Positions 55,427 through 64,000 are shown, counted from the stretch's first letter. The stretch is 64,000 nt of DNA from Flavobacterium flevense (GCF_900142775.1 NZ_FRCC01000001.1:558001-622000); one strand, 5' to 3'. Program-made: numbers and translations. The notes: generated from the sequence alone by a model not told the origin.

Positions 55427-56758
55427 TTAATAGTGGCATTTTCCACATTCTAAACCTCCCATTTGTGCTTCGGTCAATTTCTCCACACCATATTTCTTAG
55501 AAAGTTCTTCATGTATCTTAGTATAATACCCATTTCCTTCCATTTTAACATCTGTTTTTCTATGGCAATCAATACACCATCCCATTGTTAAAGGAGCAAA
55601 TTGTTTTTGAATTTCGTAAGTTTCAACAGGACCGTGACATGTTTGACATTCAATTCCTCCTACAGTTACGTGTTGAGAGTGGTTAAAGTAAACAAAATCA
55701 GGTAAATTATGAATACGAACCCATTTTACAGGTTTTGTTTTTCCGGTATAAGACTGAGTAGTTTTATCCCATCCAACGGCATCGTATAATTTTTGAATTT
55801 GAGCATCATAAAATGCTTTGCTGTATTCAGGTGTAGCTGTAGTCTCAGCAACTTCAGAAATATTTTTATGACAGTTCATACAAACATTTAAAGAAGGAAT
55901 ACCTGCTGATTTACTAACTCTTGCAGCAGAGTGACAGTATTTACAGTTGATCTCATTATCACCAGCGTGAATTTTATGAGAATAATGTATCGGCTGAATT
56001 GGAGCATAATCCTGATCCACACCTACCTGCATTAAAAAGCCGTAAACAAAATACCCACTCGCTAATAATAAGAAAATAGAAGTAACCAATACTAAAAATT
56101 GATTTTTAACAAAAGCTTTCCAGATTGGAGTACGCTCAGCTTTAGGAGCCACTTCAATACCATTCGCTTTAGCAACTTTAGTTAAAACATTGTTCACCAT
56201 GATTAGCATTACTACTAACACCACTAAAACCAATGCAAGAACCCCTAATATTACATTATTAGAGCTACCTCCACCAACATTTGTTCCCGGAGGAGTGGCA
56301 GCACCAGTTGCAGCACCTGCAGCAGGCTCAGCTTTTGGCTCAGAAGTATAGGCTATAATGTTATCAATATCCTCATTTGACAATTGTGGAAAAGCAGTCA
56401 TTACTGATTTATTATTTTCCTCAAATAATTTAACAGCAACAGGATCTCCTGACTTAATCATGTCAGAACTGTTATGAATCCACTTGTAAAGCCATTCTGC
56501 ATCATGCTTATCAGCAATCCCTCTTAAAGCAGGACCTGTTGACTTAGCATCAAGCTTATGACAAGCAGCACAATTAGAATTAAAAAGCGCCTTACCTTTT
56601 ACCGGATCACCACCAGCAGTTGCAGCTGCAGGAGCAGCCTCGGTTGGTGCTGCAGGAGCAGCATCTTGCGCAAATGAAGAGAAGGAAAAAGCCAGCATCA
56701 TTGCTAAACTTAAAAACATTTTCCTTGAGTTCGAATTATGGTTACCCACCTTTTTCAT
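55427..56758 (-). CDS. actA: Alternative complex III multiheme cytochrome c, ActA
   Basis: 443 residues with six CxxCH motifs: Cys63-Cys66 (CAACHK) in a mono-heme domain near the N-terminus, then after a helix (about 168-190) and another (about 221-240) five more at 272, 293, 371, 395 and 438 (the last is CGKCHY at the very end). So a monoheme domain is fused to a pentaheme ActA core. A signal peptide ends SSFAQ. It is the first gene of the act-cox operon and the outlet for electrons from ActB. Confidence 0.95.
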   Translation of the reverse strand: MKKVGNHNSNSRKMFLSLAMMLAFSFSSFAQDAAPAAPTEAAPAAATAGGDPVKGKALFNSNCAACHKLDAKSTGPALRGIADKHDAEWLYKWIHNSSDMIKSGDPVAVKLFEENNKSVMTAFPQLSNEDIDNIIAYTSEPKAEPAAGAATGAATPPGTNVGGGSSNNVILGVLALVLVVLVVMLIMVNNVLTKVAKANGIEVAPKAERTPIWKAFVKNQFLVLVTSIFLLLASGYFVYGFLMQVGVDQDYAPIQPIHYSHKIHAGDNEINCKYCHSAARVSKSAGIPSLNVCMNCHKNISEVAETTATPEYSKAFYDAQIQKLYDAVGWDKTTQSYTGKTKPVKWVRIHNLPDFVYFNHSQHVTVGGIECQTCHGPVETYEIQKQFAPLTMGWCIDCHRKTDVKMEGNGYYTKIHEELSKKYGVEKLTEAQMGGLECGKCHY

Positions 56759-56844
56759 AAAGTATAATGATTATCTACTAAAAATTGGCACAATTTTTTA
56801 TACAACAATTTCATATAAAAACGTCCCTTTATTTTAAACAGCCA

Positions 56845-56873
56845 CAAAAATACGACTTAAGAACTATTCTCAA
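56845..56873 (-). promoter_or_regulatory. Promoter of the act-cox operon
   Basis: Minus strand: TTG (complement of 56871-56873), 18-base spacer, TATTTTTG (complement of 56845-56852). The spacing and boxes are an exact flavobacterial match. Leader of about 80 bases to the actA ATG. Confidence 0.8.
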
Positions 56874-56975
56874 AACCCTAAAATAGCTCAAAACTCAATT
56901 TATAATAATTCTAAATAAATTTTTTGTTTCACATTCAGTTTATAAATATTAATTTTACTTAAAAATCTTCACATT

Positions 56976-57365
56976 ATGAGAATTTTAACTATTCAAAACA
57001 CTTCAATTTGCATTGCACTTATGACAATTTGCAGTTATAAATTATCGGCTCAAGAGGCAAAAATTAACATTCATCAAAATCCCAAGTTTGAACAACTATT
57101 AAACGAAAAAAGAAAATTAAACAGCTCAATAGCTGTAAATGAGGGATATAAAATCCAGGTCTTTAGCGGAAACAGTGAAAAAGCAAAAAGCACCTTATAC
57201 AGCTGTAGACAAAGTTTTCCAGAGCTGGACGGAACTATCGTTTTTAACACACCTAATTACAAAGTTTGGATAGGTAATTTCAGAAGCAGGATTGAAGCCG
57301 AAAGAAATTTAGCCGAAATCAAAAAAAGCTATGAAAATGCTTTTTTAATAAAACCTAAAAAATAA
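56976..57365 (+). CDS. SPOR-domain protein
   Basis: 129 residues. An N-terminal signal segment (about 1-25, ending LSAQ) and a SPOR domain (about 58-125): EGYKIQVFSGNSEKAKSTLYSCRQSFPEL, VFNTPNYKVWIGNFRSRIEAERNLAEIKKSY. SPOR domains bind denuded glycan at division sites. Secreted or lipid-free periplasmic protein; no membrane anchor other than the signal is seen. It stands alone, divergent from actA, and ends at a terminator. Confidence 0.92.
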   Translation: MRILTIQNTSICIALMTICSYKLSAQEAKINIHQNPKFEQLLNEKRKLNSSIAVNEGYKIQVFSGNSEKAKSTLYSCRQSFPELDGTIVFNTPNYKVWIGNFRSRIEAERNLAEIKKSYENAFLIKPKK

Positions 57366-57387
57366 AATTTTAACACTATTTGTTATA

Positions 57388-57437
57388 AAAAAAAGAGCCT
57401 AAAAAAGTGATTTTATACTTTTTTAAGCTCTTTTTTT
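57388..57437. terminator. Terminator after the SPOR gene
   Basis: GAGC (57395-57398) with GCTC (57427-57430), extended inside by AAAAAAGT/ACTTTTTT and outside by A and T runs; works in both directions. Confidence 0.85.
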
Positions 57438-57781
57438 ATGGGCTAAATCGCTTCAAAATGACTTACCTTAAAGTTAATTAAAACCCGTTTATATTGTTCC
57501 AAATAAAAAACCAAAATTCTTTTCGTTAAAGAAAAGCGACTTTAAGAGAAACAAAAAAATCTTCTTTAATAAAATAGTTTTGGAATTCATCAATTCATGA
57601 ACTTGGGCTTAAAACAAAACTTCTCGATACAATTTTAAATAATAATGCTGTCGCAATATCATTTAAAATCACTCGAAGAGACGACTAATACACCCTAAAT
57701 TACCACAACATATCATTTAAACCAATCTGTAAAAATCTGTGTAATCTGTGGCTTAAAAACACACGGTAGGCATAAATACAA
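57438..57781. repeat. Intergenic stretch with repeat remnants between SPOR gene and infB
   Basis: No gene is visible. At 57621-57683 an imperfect inverted repeat with TTCTCGATACAATTTTAAAT on the left and ATTTAAAATCACTCGAAGAG on the right looks like a decayed member of the family at 31384-31588. At 57724-57749 AATCTGT occurs three times (57724, 57734, 57743). Bases 57440-57600 show only A+T-rich sequence and a small AAAG/CTTT hairpin. Confidence 0.5.
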
Positions 57782-57807
57782 AAAAATCCCGATTGCTCGG
57801 GATTTTT
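57782..57807 (-). terminator. Terminator after infB
   Basis: AAAAATCCCGA (57782-57792), loop TTGC, TCGGGATTTTT (57797-57807), a perfect 11-bp stem 24 bases after the infB stop. Confidence 0.92.
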
Positions 57808-57830
57808 CTTATAAGATTATATTTGAAATA

Positions 57831-60746
57831 CTATTTCAATTTTTTCTTGATTGCTACTTCGTGGTAAGCTTCAATAACATCTCTTTCTTCGATATCATTG
57901 AATCCTTTTATCTGGATACCACAATCGTAACCTTTAGTAACTTCTTTTACATCGTCTTTAAAACGTTTCAATGCAATTAGTTCTCCTTCATGGATTACTA
58001 CACCTTCTCTAATGATTCTGATTTTTCCATTTCGGGTAATCTTACCATCCATAACCATACATCCTGCAATAGTACCTACTTTAGAAATTTTGAATAACTC
58101 TCTAATTTCAGCAGTTCCTAATACTTCCTCTTTCATTTCCGGAGCAAGCATTCCTTCCATTGCATCTTTCAAGTCATCGATTGCCGCATAGATAATAGAG
58201 TAGTAACGGATATCGATCTCTTCTTTATCAGCTAACTGTCTTGCATTTCCGGCAGGACGAACGTTAAATCCGATAATAATCGCATCAGAAGCAGAAGCTA
58301 ACATAACGTCAGTTTCAGTAATGGCTCCAACACCTTTATGGATAATGTTAATCTGAATTTCTTCAGTAGACAATTTAGAGAATGAATCAGATAATGCTTC
58401 CACAGAACCATCCACGTCTCCTTTAAGGATTACGTTCAATTCTTTAAACTGACCTAATGCAATACGACGACCAATTTCATCAAGTGTAATATGACGTTGT
58501 GTACGTACTGATTGTTCACGCATTAACTGAGAACGTTTAGCTGCAATTTGTTTTGCTTCTTTTTCGTCTTCAAATACATTGAATTTATCACCTGCAGTTG
58601 CTGCACCGTCCAGACCTAAAATAGATACCGGCGTTGAAGGTCCAGCCACAGTAACAATATTACCACGCTCATCATGCATCGCTTTTACCTTACCATGATG
58701 CTTACCTGCTAATAAATAATCTCCAATTCTTAATGTTCCGTGTTGTACTAATATTGTAGATACATATCCTTTTCCTTTATCTAAGAATGCTTCTACTACA
58801 GTACCCTGAGCTGCTTTATTAGGATTTGATTTTAATTCTAAAACCTCAGCCTCTAATAATACTTTTTCCAAAAGCTCTTTAACACCTGTTCCTTTTTTAG
58901 CAGAGATATCATGCGATTGGATTTTTCCACCCCAGTCTTCTACTAATAAATTCATACCGGCTAAACGCTCTTTAATTTTTTCAGGATTCGCATTTGGTTT
59001 ATCTACCTTATTGATAGCAAATATAATAGGCACTCCTGCTGCCTGAGCATGAGAAATAGCCTCTTTAGTTTGCGGCATGATGTCATCATCAGCAGCAATT
59101 ACAATAATAGCAATATCGGTTACCTGAGCTCCACGTGCACGCATTGCGGTAAACGCCTCGTGACCCGGTGTATCTAAGAAAGCAATTTTTTGTCCGTTAT
59201 CTAAAGTTACACCGTAAGCCCCAATGTGCTGTGTGATTCCTCCGGATTCTCCAGCAATAACATTTTCTTTACGAATATAATCCAGTAAAGAGGTCTTACC
59301 GTGATCGACGTGACCCATTACCGTAACAATAGGCGCTCTTACTTCTAAGTCTTCTTCTTTATCTTCAATTACTTCGATAGCTTCTTCGATATCTACAGTA
59401 ATAAATTCAACATCGTAACCAAATTCATCAGCAACGATAGTTAATGTTTCAGCATCCAGACGTTGATTTTGAGTAACCATGATACCAAGTGACATACAAG
59501 TACCAATTACTTTATTAATAGGTACATCCATCATAATGGCAATTTCACCTACAGTAACGAATTCAGTAACCTTAATAGTTTTACTTTCTTCGTCTAAAGC
59601 TCTTTGCTCATCATCAGATTTTTGACGGTGTGTATCTCTTTTATCTCTTCTGTATTTAGCCGCTTTAGATTTTCCTCCTTTTTTACCTTGAAGTTTTTCT
59701 AAAGTTTCTCTAATTTGATTTTTAACTTCCTCTTCTGTTGGCTCTACTTTAGCCACAATAGCAGGACGATTTCCTTTTACAAACCCAGGTCTTGCCCCTC
59801 TGTTTGCATTAAATCCTCCACCAGCTGCATTAGGTGTAATTTTATTAGGATTAGGAGTTCCCGGAGGTCTGGGTGTACTTTGCGTATTAGGAGTTCCTGG
59901 TTTAGGAGCAATTCTTTTACGCTTATTTTTATTGGCATTAGCTCCGGCAGCTCCAGGCGCACCTGGTTTATTAGGAGTAATTTTAGGATCTTCTTTTTTC
60001 TTTTTAGGCTTATTGAATTGTGACAAATCAATAGTCTGCCCTGTCAATTTAGCTCCTGAAAGTTTTTGGTATTGAGTAGCAATTGCTTCTTCCGCTGGTG
60101 CTTCATCAGTTTTAGCTGTTTCTTTAACCGCCTTAACCTCTTCTTTCTCTTTTTCTTTAGGCTTTGGAGCCGGAATCGTTTCTTCCTTTTTAGGCTCTTT
60201 ATTTTCAGCTACAGGTTTAGCAGCTTCAGCAACAACAGGCTTTTCTTCTTTTTTGTCTGATTCCGATTTCTCAGGAGAAACAGTTTTAGCAGCCGGTTTT
60301 TCTTCTACAGCTTCAGGCTTTGGAGAAACAACTTTTTCTTCAGCCGGAACAGCAGCTGCCGGAGGTGTAGGTTTAGAAGGATTTAAATCAATTTTACCAA
60401 CCTGAACAGGTCCTGAAATTACGGCTCTTGCCTTAATCACTTCCTGTTGTTGTCTTTGCAATTCCTCTTCTTGCTTACGTTTATCTTCCGCTTCTCTATC
60501 ACGTTCAATACGTAAAGCCTCTTTTTCTTTTCTTTTTTCTTCTCCTACTTCCTTAGAAGCTTCTTTTTTCCCTCTGTCACCCGCAAACTGACCGCACAAG
60601 ACATCGTATACGTCGTTGGAAATTTTTGTGTTCGGATTGGACTCAATTGCAATCCCTTTATCTTTAAGATAATCCACAGCTCTTTCCAAAGAAATATTCA
60701 ATTCCCTTAAAACTTTGTTTATTCTTATTACTCTCTCTTCAGACAT
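57831..60746 (-). CDS. infB: Translation initiation factor IF-2
   Basis: 971 residues. Short N-terminal IF2 domain, a long charged linker (about 60-250, Lys/Glu/Pro/Ala), a Gly/Pro/Asn-rich part (255-330), then a G2 domain. G1 GHVDHGKT (478-485), G3 DTPGHEAF, G4 NKVDKP and G5 SAKKG are intact, followed by domains II-IV with [15 protein letters not shown] and [11 protein letters not shown]. It brings fMet-tRNA to the ribosome. Third gene of rimP-nusA-infB; 49 bases separate it from nusA with no promoter box found. Confidence 0.98.
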   Translation of the reverse strand: MSEERVIRINKVLRELNISLERAVDYLKDKGIAIESNPNTKISNDVYDVLCGQFAGDRGKKEASKEVGEEKRKEKEALRIERDREAEDKRKQEEELQRQQQEVIKARAVISGPVQVGKIDLNPSKPTPPAAAVPAEEKVVSPKPEAVEEKPAAKTVSPEKSESDKKEEKPVVAEAAKPVAENKEPKKEETIPAPKPKEKEKEEVKAVKETAKTDEAPAEEAIATQYQKLSGAKLTGQTIDLSQFNKPKKKKEDPKITPNKPGAPGAAGANANKNKRKRIAPKPGTPNTQSTPRPPGTPNPNKITPNAAGGGFNANRGARPGFVKGNRPAIVAKVEPTEEEVKNQIRETLEKLQGKKGGKSKAAKYRRDKRDTHRQKSDDEQRALDEESKTIKVTEFVTVGEIAIMMDVPINKVIGTCMSLGIMVTQNQRLDAETLTIVADEFGYDVEFITVDIEEAIEVIEDKEEDLEVRAPIVTVMGHVDHGKTSLLDYIRKENVIAGESGGITQHIGAYGVTLDNGQKIAFLDTPGHEAFTAMRARGAQVTDIAIIVIAADDDIMPQTKEAISHAQAAGVPIIFAINKVDKPNANPEKIKERLAGMNLLVEDWGGKIQSHDISAKKGTGVKELLEKVLLEAEVLELKSNPNKAAQGTVVEAFLDKGKGYVSTILVQHGTLRIGDYLLAGKHHGKVKAMHDERGNIVTVAGPSTPVSILGLDGAATAGDKFNVFEDEKEAKQIAAKRSQLMREQSVRTQRHITLDEIGRRIALGQFKELNVILKGDVDGSVEALSDSFSKLSTEEIQINIIHKGVGAITETDVMLASASDAIIIGFNVRPAGNARQLADKEEIDIRYYSIIYAAIDDLKDAMEGMLAPEMKEEVLGTAEIRELFKISKVGTIAGCMVMDGKITRNGKIRIIREGVVIHEGELIALKRFKDDVKEVTKGYDCGIQIKGFNDIEERDVIEAYHEVAIKKKLK

Positions 60747-60795
60747 ATAACCTTTTTATTATTACCTATTTTGTTGTGTTGTTAGAAGCATAGAA

Positions 60796-62049
60796 CTAAC
60801 TATCAAACTCTTCTTTCAATATTTTCATTACATCCAGAATTGTTTCTTCTTCTAAATCTGTTCTTCTTACTAAGTCTTCTACATCATGCTTCAAAATACT
60901 TTTTGCAGTATCCAAACCAATTTTTGCAAACTCCTCTATAATCCATTCTTCAATTTCATCTGAGAATTCTGTTAATTCAACATCATCCTCATCAGCAGTA
61001 GCGCCAGCGATATCACCTTCTCGGATAACATCTAATTCATAACCTGTTAATAAACCAGCCAGTTTAATGTTATGACCACCTCTACCAATTGCTTTAGAAA
61101 CTTCTTCTAATTTCAAGAATACATCAGCTCTTTTAGCTTCTTCATTAATTTTAATCGAAGAAACCTTAGCCGGGCTTAATGCTCTTGTTATAAATAATTG
61201 AATGTTACTGGTGTAATTAATAACATCAATATTTTCATTACCTAATTCACGAACAATTCCGTGGATACGGGAACCTTTCATTCCCACACAAGCTCCCACA
61301 GGATCAATTCTGTCATCATAAGAATCTACGGCTACTTTAGCTTTTTCACCCGGAATTCTTACTACTTTTTTAATCATTATTAAACCGTCAAAAACTTCCG
61401 GAATTTCCTGTTCAAACAATTTTTCCAAAAACTTCTCTGAAGTTCTGGACATAATAATCTGAGGTTTATTTCCTTTTAGCTCTACACTTTCAATAATACC
61501 ACGTACATTATCTCCTTTACGGAAGAAATCAGATGGAATTTGTTTCTCTTTTGGCAAAACAATTTCATTTCCTTCATCATCCACAAGGATAACAACTCTT
61601 GGTCTAACGTGGTGCACTTCGGCAGTATAAATATCACCTATTAAATCTTTAAATTGCTTGTAAAGATTTGTATTATCGTGTTCATGGATTTTAGAAATCA
61701 AGTTTTGACGCAAAGCCAAAATAGCTCTTCTTCCTAAATCAATCAACTTTACTTCTTCAGAAACCTCTTCACCTATTTCAAAATCTGCTTCAATTTTTCT
61801 GGCTTCTGTTAAAGTAATCTCTTCATTTTCAAAATCTAAATCTTCGTCAGCAACGATTACCCTTCTTCTCCAAATTTCCATATCTCCCTTATCAGGATTA
61901 ATAATGATATCGAAATTATCATCTGAACCGTATTTTTTCTTCAATGCATTTCTAAATACATCTTCTAAAATTGCCATAAGCGTTACACGATCAATAAGTT
62001 TATCATCTTTAAACTCTGAAAATGAATCGATTAATGCTAAATTTTCCAT
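60796..62049 (-). CDS. nusA: Transcription termination/antitermination factor NusA
   Basis: 417 residues. N-terminal RNA polymerase-binding domain, S1 domain (about 133-200, IYTAEVHHVRPRVVILVDDEGNEIVLPKEKQ), and two KH domains (GACVGMKGSRIHGIVRELGNENIDVI; LEEVSKAIGRGGHNIKLAGLLTGYELDV), plus an acidic C-terminal stretch (DEDDVELTEFSDEIEEW). There are no C-terminal acidic repeats of the enterobacterial kind. Lies 14 bases after rimP and is therefore under the same promoter. Confidence 0.97.
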   Translation of the reverse strand: MENLALIDSFSEFKDDKLIDRVTLMAILEDVFRNALKKKYGSDDNFDIIINPDKGDMEIWRRRVIVADEDLDFENEEITLTEARKIEADFEIGEEVSEEVKLIDLGRRAILALRQNLISKIHEHDNTNLYKQFKDLIGDIYTAEVHHVRPRVVILVDDEGNEIVLPKEKQIPSDFFRKGDNVRGIIESVELKGNKPQIIMSRTSEKFLEKLFEQEIPEVFDGLIMIKKVVRIPGEKAKVAVDSYDDRIDPVGACVGMKGSRIHGIVRELGNENIDVINYTSNIQLFITRALSPAKVSSIKINEEAKRADVFLKLEEVSKAIGRGGHNIKLAGLLTGYELDVIREGDIAGATADEDDVELTEFSDEIEEWIIEEFAKIGLDTAKSILKHDVEDLVRRTDLEEETILDVMKILKEEFDS

Positions 62050-62063
62050 GCGAATTCTTTAAA

Positions 62064-62528
62064 TTAAAATGTTACTGTAACAACCGCCTCTTTAATTTCT
62101 GTATAAGGTATTTGTTGTTCTTTCTGTACTGTTTCTTTTCCTTTTCCTATTTTTTTAGGCTCTCTTGCTTTCCAAGACAAAATTATGAAATCTTCATTAG
62201 CATCAACTAATTCAGCCTCAATTTTTTCAGTATTTGTAGTCACAATCAATGTTCTGCCAATATTTTTTTTATACTGACGAACTAATTTTAACGTTGATCC
62301 CACCCCTACTGAAGCTACTTCAAGAGAAAAATCCTGCTCTTCTCTGTCTAAGTTATTCTCTATTGCCCTGCTAACATCAATACAATCCTGCAAAACCACT
62401 CCGTTGTCATCGTCCAAAGTTATAATTACCTTAAACGCATCAGTAATAGTCAGATCAATCAAAAAAAGGGAAGGTCTCTCCTCAAGAGCTTCCTGCAATA
62501 ATGTATTTACTTTTTCTTTAAATGTCAT
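62064..62528 (-). CDS. rimP: Ribosome maturation factor RimP
   Basis: 154 residues from the ATG at 62528 ([15 protein letters not shown]). An in-frame ATG at 62552 lies in the loop region of a leader hairpin and would add eight residues, so it is rejected. The N-terminal alpha/beta domain has [23 protein letters not shown], and the C-terminal small barrel has [22 protein letters not shown]. It helps 30S assembly. First gene of the rimP-nusA-infB operon. Confidence 0.95.
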   Translation of the reverse strand: MTFKEKVNTLLQEALEERPSLFLIDLTITDAFKVIITLDDDNGVVLQDCIDVSRAIENNLDREEQDFSLEVASVGVGSTLKLVRQYKKNIGRTLIVTTNTEKIEAELVDANEDFIILSWKAREPKKIGKGKETVQKEQQIPYTEIKEAVVTVTF

Positions 62529-62537
62529 ATTTTTTAT

Positions 62538-62563
62538 AAAAAGAGGGGACATTTAGTCCCCTC
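62538..62563 (-). promoter_or_regulatory. Terminator-like hairpin in the rimP leader
   Basis: GAGGGGAC (62543-62550), loop ATTTA (62551-62555), GTCCCCTC (62556-62563), with five U following on the minus-strand transcript (62538-62542). It sits 9 bases before the rimP ATG and downstream of the promoter at 62592-62620, so it is inside the leader and would act as an attenuator. Confidence 0.75.
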
Positions 62564-62591
62564 ATTATCTAGATTTTAATAAATAACGGCA

Positions 62592-62620
62592 CAAATATAG
62601 TGTTTATTTTTATAAACCAA
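62592..62620 (-). promoter_or_regulatory. Promoter of rimP-nusA-infB
   Basis: Minus strand: TTTTTG with TTG complement of 62618-62620, 18-base spacer, TATATTTG (complement of 62592-62599). Both boxes and spacing match the flavobacterial consensus. Leader length about 55-60 bases. Confidence 0.82.
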
Positions 62621-62626
62621 AAATAA

Positions 62627-62657
62627 TTGACTGCTGTAAAATTATTCCTTACCTTTA
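62627..62657 (+). promoter_or_regulatory. Candidate promoter of the UspA gene
   Basis: TTG (62627-62629), 20-base spacer, TACCTTTA (62650-62657; seven of eight bases to TAnnTTTG in length, last base differs). Divergent from and almost back-to-back with the rimP promoter. Confidence 0.5.
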
Positions 62658-62705
62658 TTTTCATTAAAAAAAACAGAATTACAATTACAAAACCCAATCA
62701 TAATC

Positions 62706-63530
62706 ATGAAAAAAATATTAGTACCTACGGATTTCTCTACTCAGGCCGAAAACGCACTGAAACTAGCCGCACAACTAGCCCTCAAAAACAATCTGGAAAT
62801 CCATTTACTCCACATAATGGAAATTCCTAACCAGATGAGTGATGCAATTACAGGCGCCACCCCAATTCCTGATATTATGTTTTTTATCCAAAAAGCAAAA
62901 GAAACACTGCGTTTTACAAAAGAGAAAGATTACCTTAAAGACCTCATTATCATCGACTCCATCAAAATGGAAAAAGCATCTACAGGAATCCTCTCTTACA
63001 TTGACGAAAACAATATAGACCTGGTAGTTATGGGTTCTAACGGAGTTTCAGGAATTGAAGAAATAATCATAGGTTCCAACACCGAAAAAGTAGTTCGCCG
63101 ATCCTCAGCACCGGTTATCGTTATCAAAGAAGGAATTCCGGTATTCAACCCAAAAAACATTGTCTTCGCTTCTGATTTTTCTGAAGAAATAAAAAAACCG
63201 TTCCTAAAAATACTTGATTTTGTCAATTTATTTGATGCCAAACTAAATTTGGTAACTATATGCACCCCAAACAGCTTTAAAACAACCGCTGTCGCAAATA
63301 AAATAATGAATGAATTTACCAGTGAATTTGCAATTAAAAACTTCTCAACCCATATTTACAATGACAGCAACATCGAGAAAGGAATCATTCATTTTTCAAA
63401 AGAAATCAATGCCGATTTAATCAGTTTTTGCACCCATGGACGAACAGGACTTTCGCATTTTTTTACCGGAAGCATCAGCGAAGACTTAGCCAATCACGCA
63501 TCAAAACCTCTTATTATATTTAAAATATAA
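62706..63530 (+). CDS. Universal stress protein, two Usp domains
   Basis: 274 residues made of two UspA domains (about 1-145 and 148-274). The first has KKILVPTDFSTQAENALKLAAQLA and the ATP-binding-type GSNGVSGIEEIIIGSNTEKVVRRSSAPVIVIKE. The second is shorter and has NIVFASDFSEEIKKPFLKILDFVNLF, with FCTHGRTGLSHFFTGSISEDLANHASKPLIIFKI at the end. A cytoplasmic stress protein of unknown exact role. It ends with a perfect hairpin at 63552-63579. Confidence 0.93.
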   Translation: MKKILVPTDFSTQAENALKLAAQLALKNNLEIHLLHIMEIPNQMSDAITGATPIPDIMFFIQKAKETLRFTKEKDYLKDLIIIDSIKMEKASTGILSYIDENNIDLVVMGSNGVSGIEEIIIGSNTEKVVRRSSAPVIVIKEGIPVFNPKNIVFASDFSEEIKKPFLKILDFVNLFDAKLNLVTICTPNSFKTTAVANKIMNEFTSEFAIKNFSTHIYNDSNIEKGIIHFSKEINADLISFCTHGRTGLSHFFTGSISEDLANHASKPLIIFKI

Positions 63531-63551
63531 AACCGTCAAAAATTAAAATAA

Positions 63552-63579
63552 AAAAAGCCTCTCGAATGAGAGGCTTTTT
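63552..63579. terminator. Bidirectional terminator between UspA gene and tRNA-Gln
   Basis: AAAAAGCCTCTC (63552-63563), loop GAAT, GAGAGGCTTTTT (63568-63579), perfect 12-bp stem with T runs usable both by uspA and by the tRNA transcript from the right. Confidence 0.92.
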
Positions 63580-63582
63580 ATG

Positions 63583-63653
63583 TTGGTCTACTAGGACTCG
63601 AACCTAGAAAGACTGCACCAAAAACAGTTGTGTTACCATTACACCATAGACCA
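63583..63653 (-). tRNA. tRNA-Gln (anticodon TTG)
   Basis: A complete cloverleaf of 71 bases: acceptor TGGTCTA/TAGACCA, D arm GTGT/ACAC with loop AATGGTA, anticodon stem ACTGT/GCAGT with loop TTTTGGT (anticodon TTG, reads CAA and probably CAG), variable loop CTTT, T arm CTAGG TTCGAGT CCTAG, discriminator A. The CCA end is not encoded. Promoter at 63674-63704. Confidence 0.95.
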
Positions 63654-63673
63654 GCAGTGCTTTATTGCGAGTG

Positions 63674-63704
63674 CAAATTTACAAGCTTTTTCAGTTTACA
63701 CAAA
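63674..63704 (-). promoter_or_regulatory. Promoter of tRNA-Gln
   Basis: Minus strand: TTTG (complement of 63701-63704), 19-base spacer, TAAATTTG (complement of 63674-63681), 20 bases before the tRNA 5' end. A full consensus match. Confidence 0.82.
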
Positions 63705-63869
63705 CTTTTTGCGGTTTTTTTTTCGAAAAAAAATCAAAAACATCAAAATCCTTTTATAATCAACCAGTTAAAAACCAGATTAGTTTTATAGAAAATTTTG
63801 TTAATGACGGCATCCTTAAATAAAAAAACATTTTCTTTGTAACTCGAAAAATTAACTAAAATTTATTAC

Positions 63870-64000
63870 ATGAATAAGGAGTCTTTCAATTTCAAAAAAT
63901 GGAATACCATCATAGGATGGATTGCATTTGGAATCGCATTAATAACCTATTCTCTTACTGTTGAGCCCACAATGAGCTTTTGGGATTGTGGAGAATATAT
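63870..64000 (+). CDS. DUF2723 membrane protein, N-terminal start (continues beyond window)
   Basis: 43 residues visible: MNKESFNFKKWNTIIGWIAF, a first membrane helix (about 14-30), then TYSLTVEPTMSFWDCGEYI. This is the start of DUF2723, a GT-C-like family of about 1000 residues or more related to protein O-mannosyltransferases, with the acidic FWDCGEY motif after the first helix. The C-terminal part is outside the window. Likely a membrane glycosyltransferase; substrate unknown. Confidence 0.88.
   Translation, partial: MNKESFNFKKWNTIIGWIAFGIALITYSLTVEPTMSFWDCGEY

Noticed and set aside
57438..57620. Possible small gene or structured RNA between the SPOR gene and infB
   Set aside because: No frame with a start signal, no stable stem apart from the terminators, and strongly A+T-rich sequence; nothing supports a gene.
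59715..60260. Open frames opposite the infB linker (up to 102 codons)
   Set aside because: They are antisense images of the low-complexity Lys/Glu/Pro-rich linker of IF-2 and give Phe/Ser/Arg-rich strings with no protein-like pattern.

Overview
The window is chromosomal DNA of a member of the Flavobacteriaceae, most likely the genus Flavobacterium. The evidence is the low G+C, A-rich content, the type IX secretion and gliding genes (sprA, a PorP/SprF protein, a RemB-like protein), a complete alternative complex III operon (actABCDEF) joined to coxBA, signal peptides ending in the flavobacterial AQ pattern, and repeated promoters of the Bacteroidetes TTG-N17-23-TAnnTTTG type. No prophage, insertion sequence, CRISPR array or recent island is visible. 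It is a core-genome segment with some poorly understood operons and several families of small intergenic repeats.

Layout. 1-3059: the 3' end of murI, then on the minus strand a DUF4270 lipoprotein and a FadL-like barrel. 3290-7304: a plus-strand cassette of an outer-membrane barrel, a kelch lipoprotein, a DUF4907 lipoprotein, a LytS-type histidine kinase and a LytTR response regulator. 7353-9929: gamma-carbonic anhydrase, a PorP/SprF protein and a NifU-type Fe-S scaffold. 10079-17925: tsaB behind a tripartite export operon with one ABC ATPase, two MacB-type permeases, two HlyD/MacA adaptors and one TolC. 18102-24617: a DUF4403 lipoprotein, then cytochrome oxidase assembly genes (small CxxC protein, DUF420, SCO1, a SCO relative without copper ligands) and oxidase subunits IV, III and III-like with heme O synthase. 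24723-28189: a TonB receptor and PepSY protein, probably for iron. 28403-31286: remB-like gene and deoC. 31629-42506: vanZ-like, gcvH, sprA, ruvA, maeB. 42662-45210: CBS protein, queG, ruvB. 45310-56758: coxA, coxB, actF-actA. 56976-57365: a SPOR protein. 57831-62528: infB, nusA, rimP. 62706-64000: UspA, tRNA-Gln(TTG) and the start of a DUF2723 gene.

How the genes work together. The act-cox operon (about 11.4 kb, one clear promoter) encodes quinol oxidation by alternative complex III and the catalytic subunits of an aa3-type oxidase. The other oxidase subunits, heme O synthase and copper/assembly factors lie 20 kb away in two transcription units separated by a strong terminator. sprA is the translocon pore of the type IX secretion system, and the PorP/SprF and RemB-like proteins belong to the same surface and motility biology. 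rimP-nusA-infB is the conserved translation/transcription operon, here with a terminator-like hairpin in its leader.

The points most worth following are: the terminator-like hairpin between the promoter and start codon of rimP-nusA-infB; a queG gene whose conserved N-terminus has no usual start codon, next to a heptamer repeat; a 205-bp nested palindrome at 31384-31588; a SCO-family protein that has lost all copper ligands; a tiny CxxC membrane protein in the oxidase assembly locus; and the uncharacterised surface-protein/LytTR cassette at 3290-7304.
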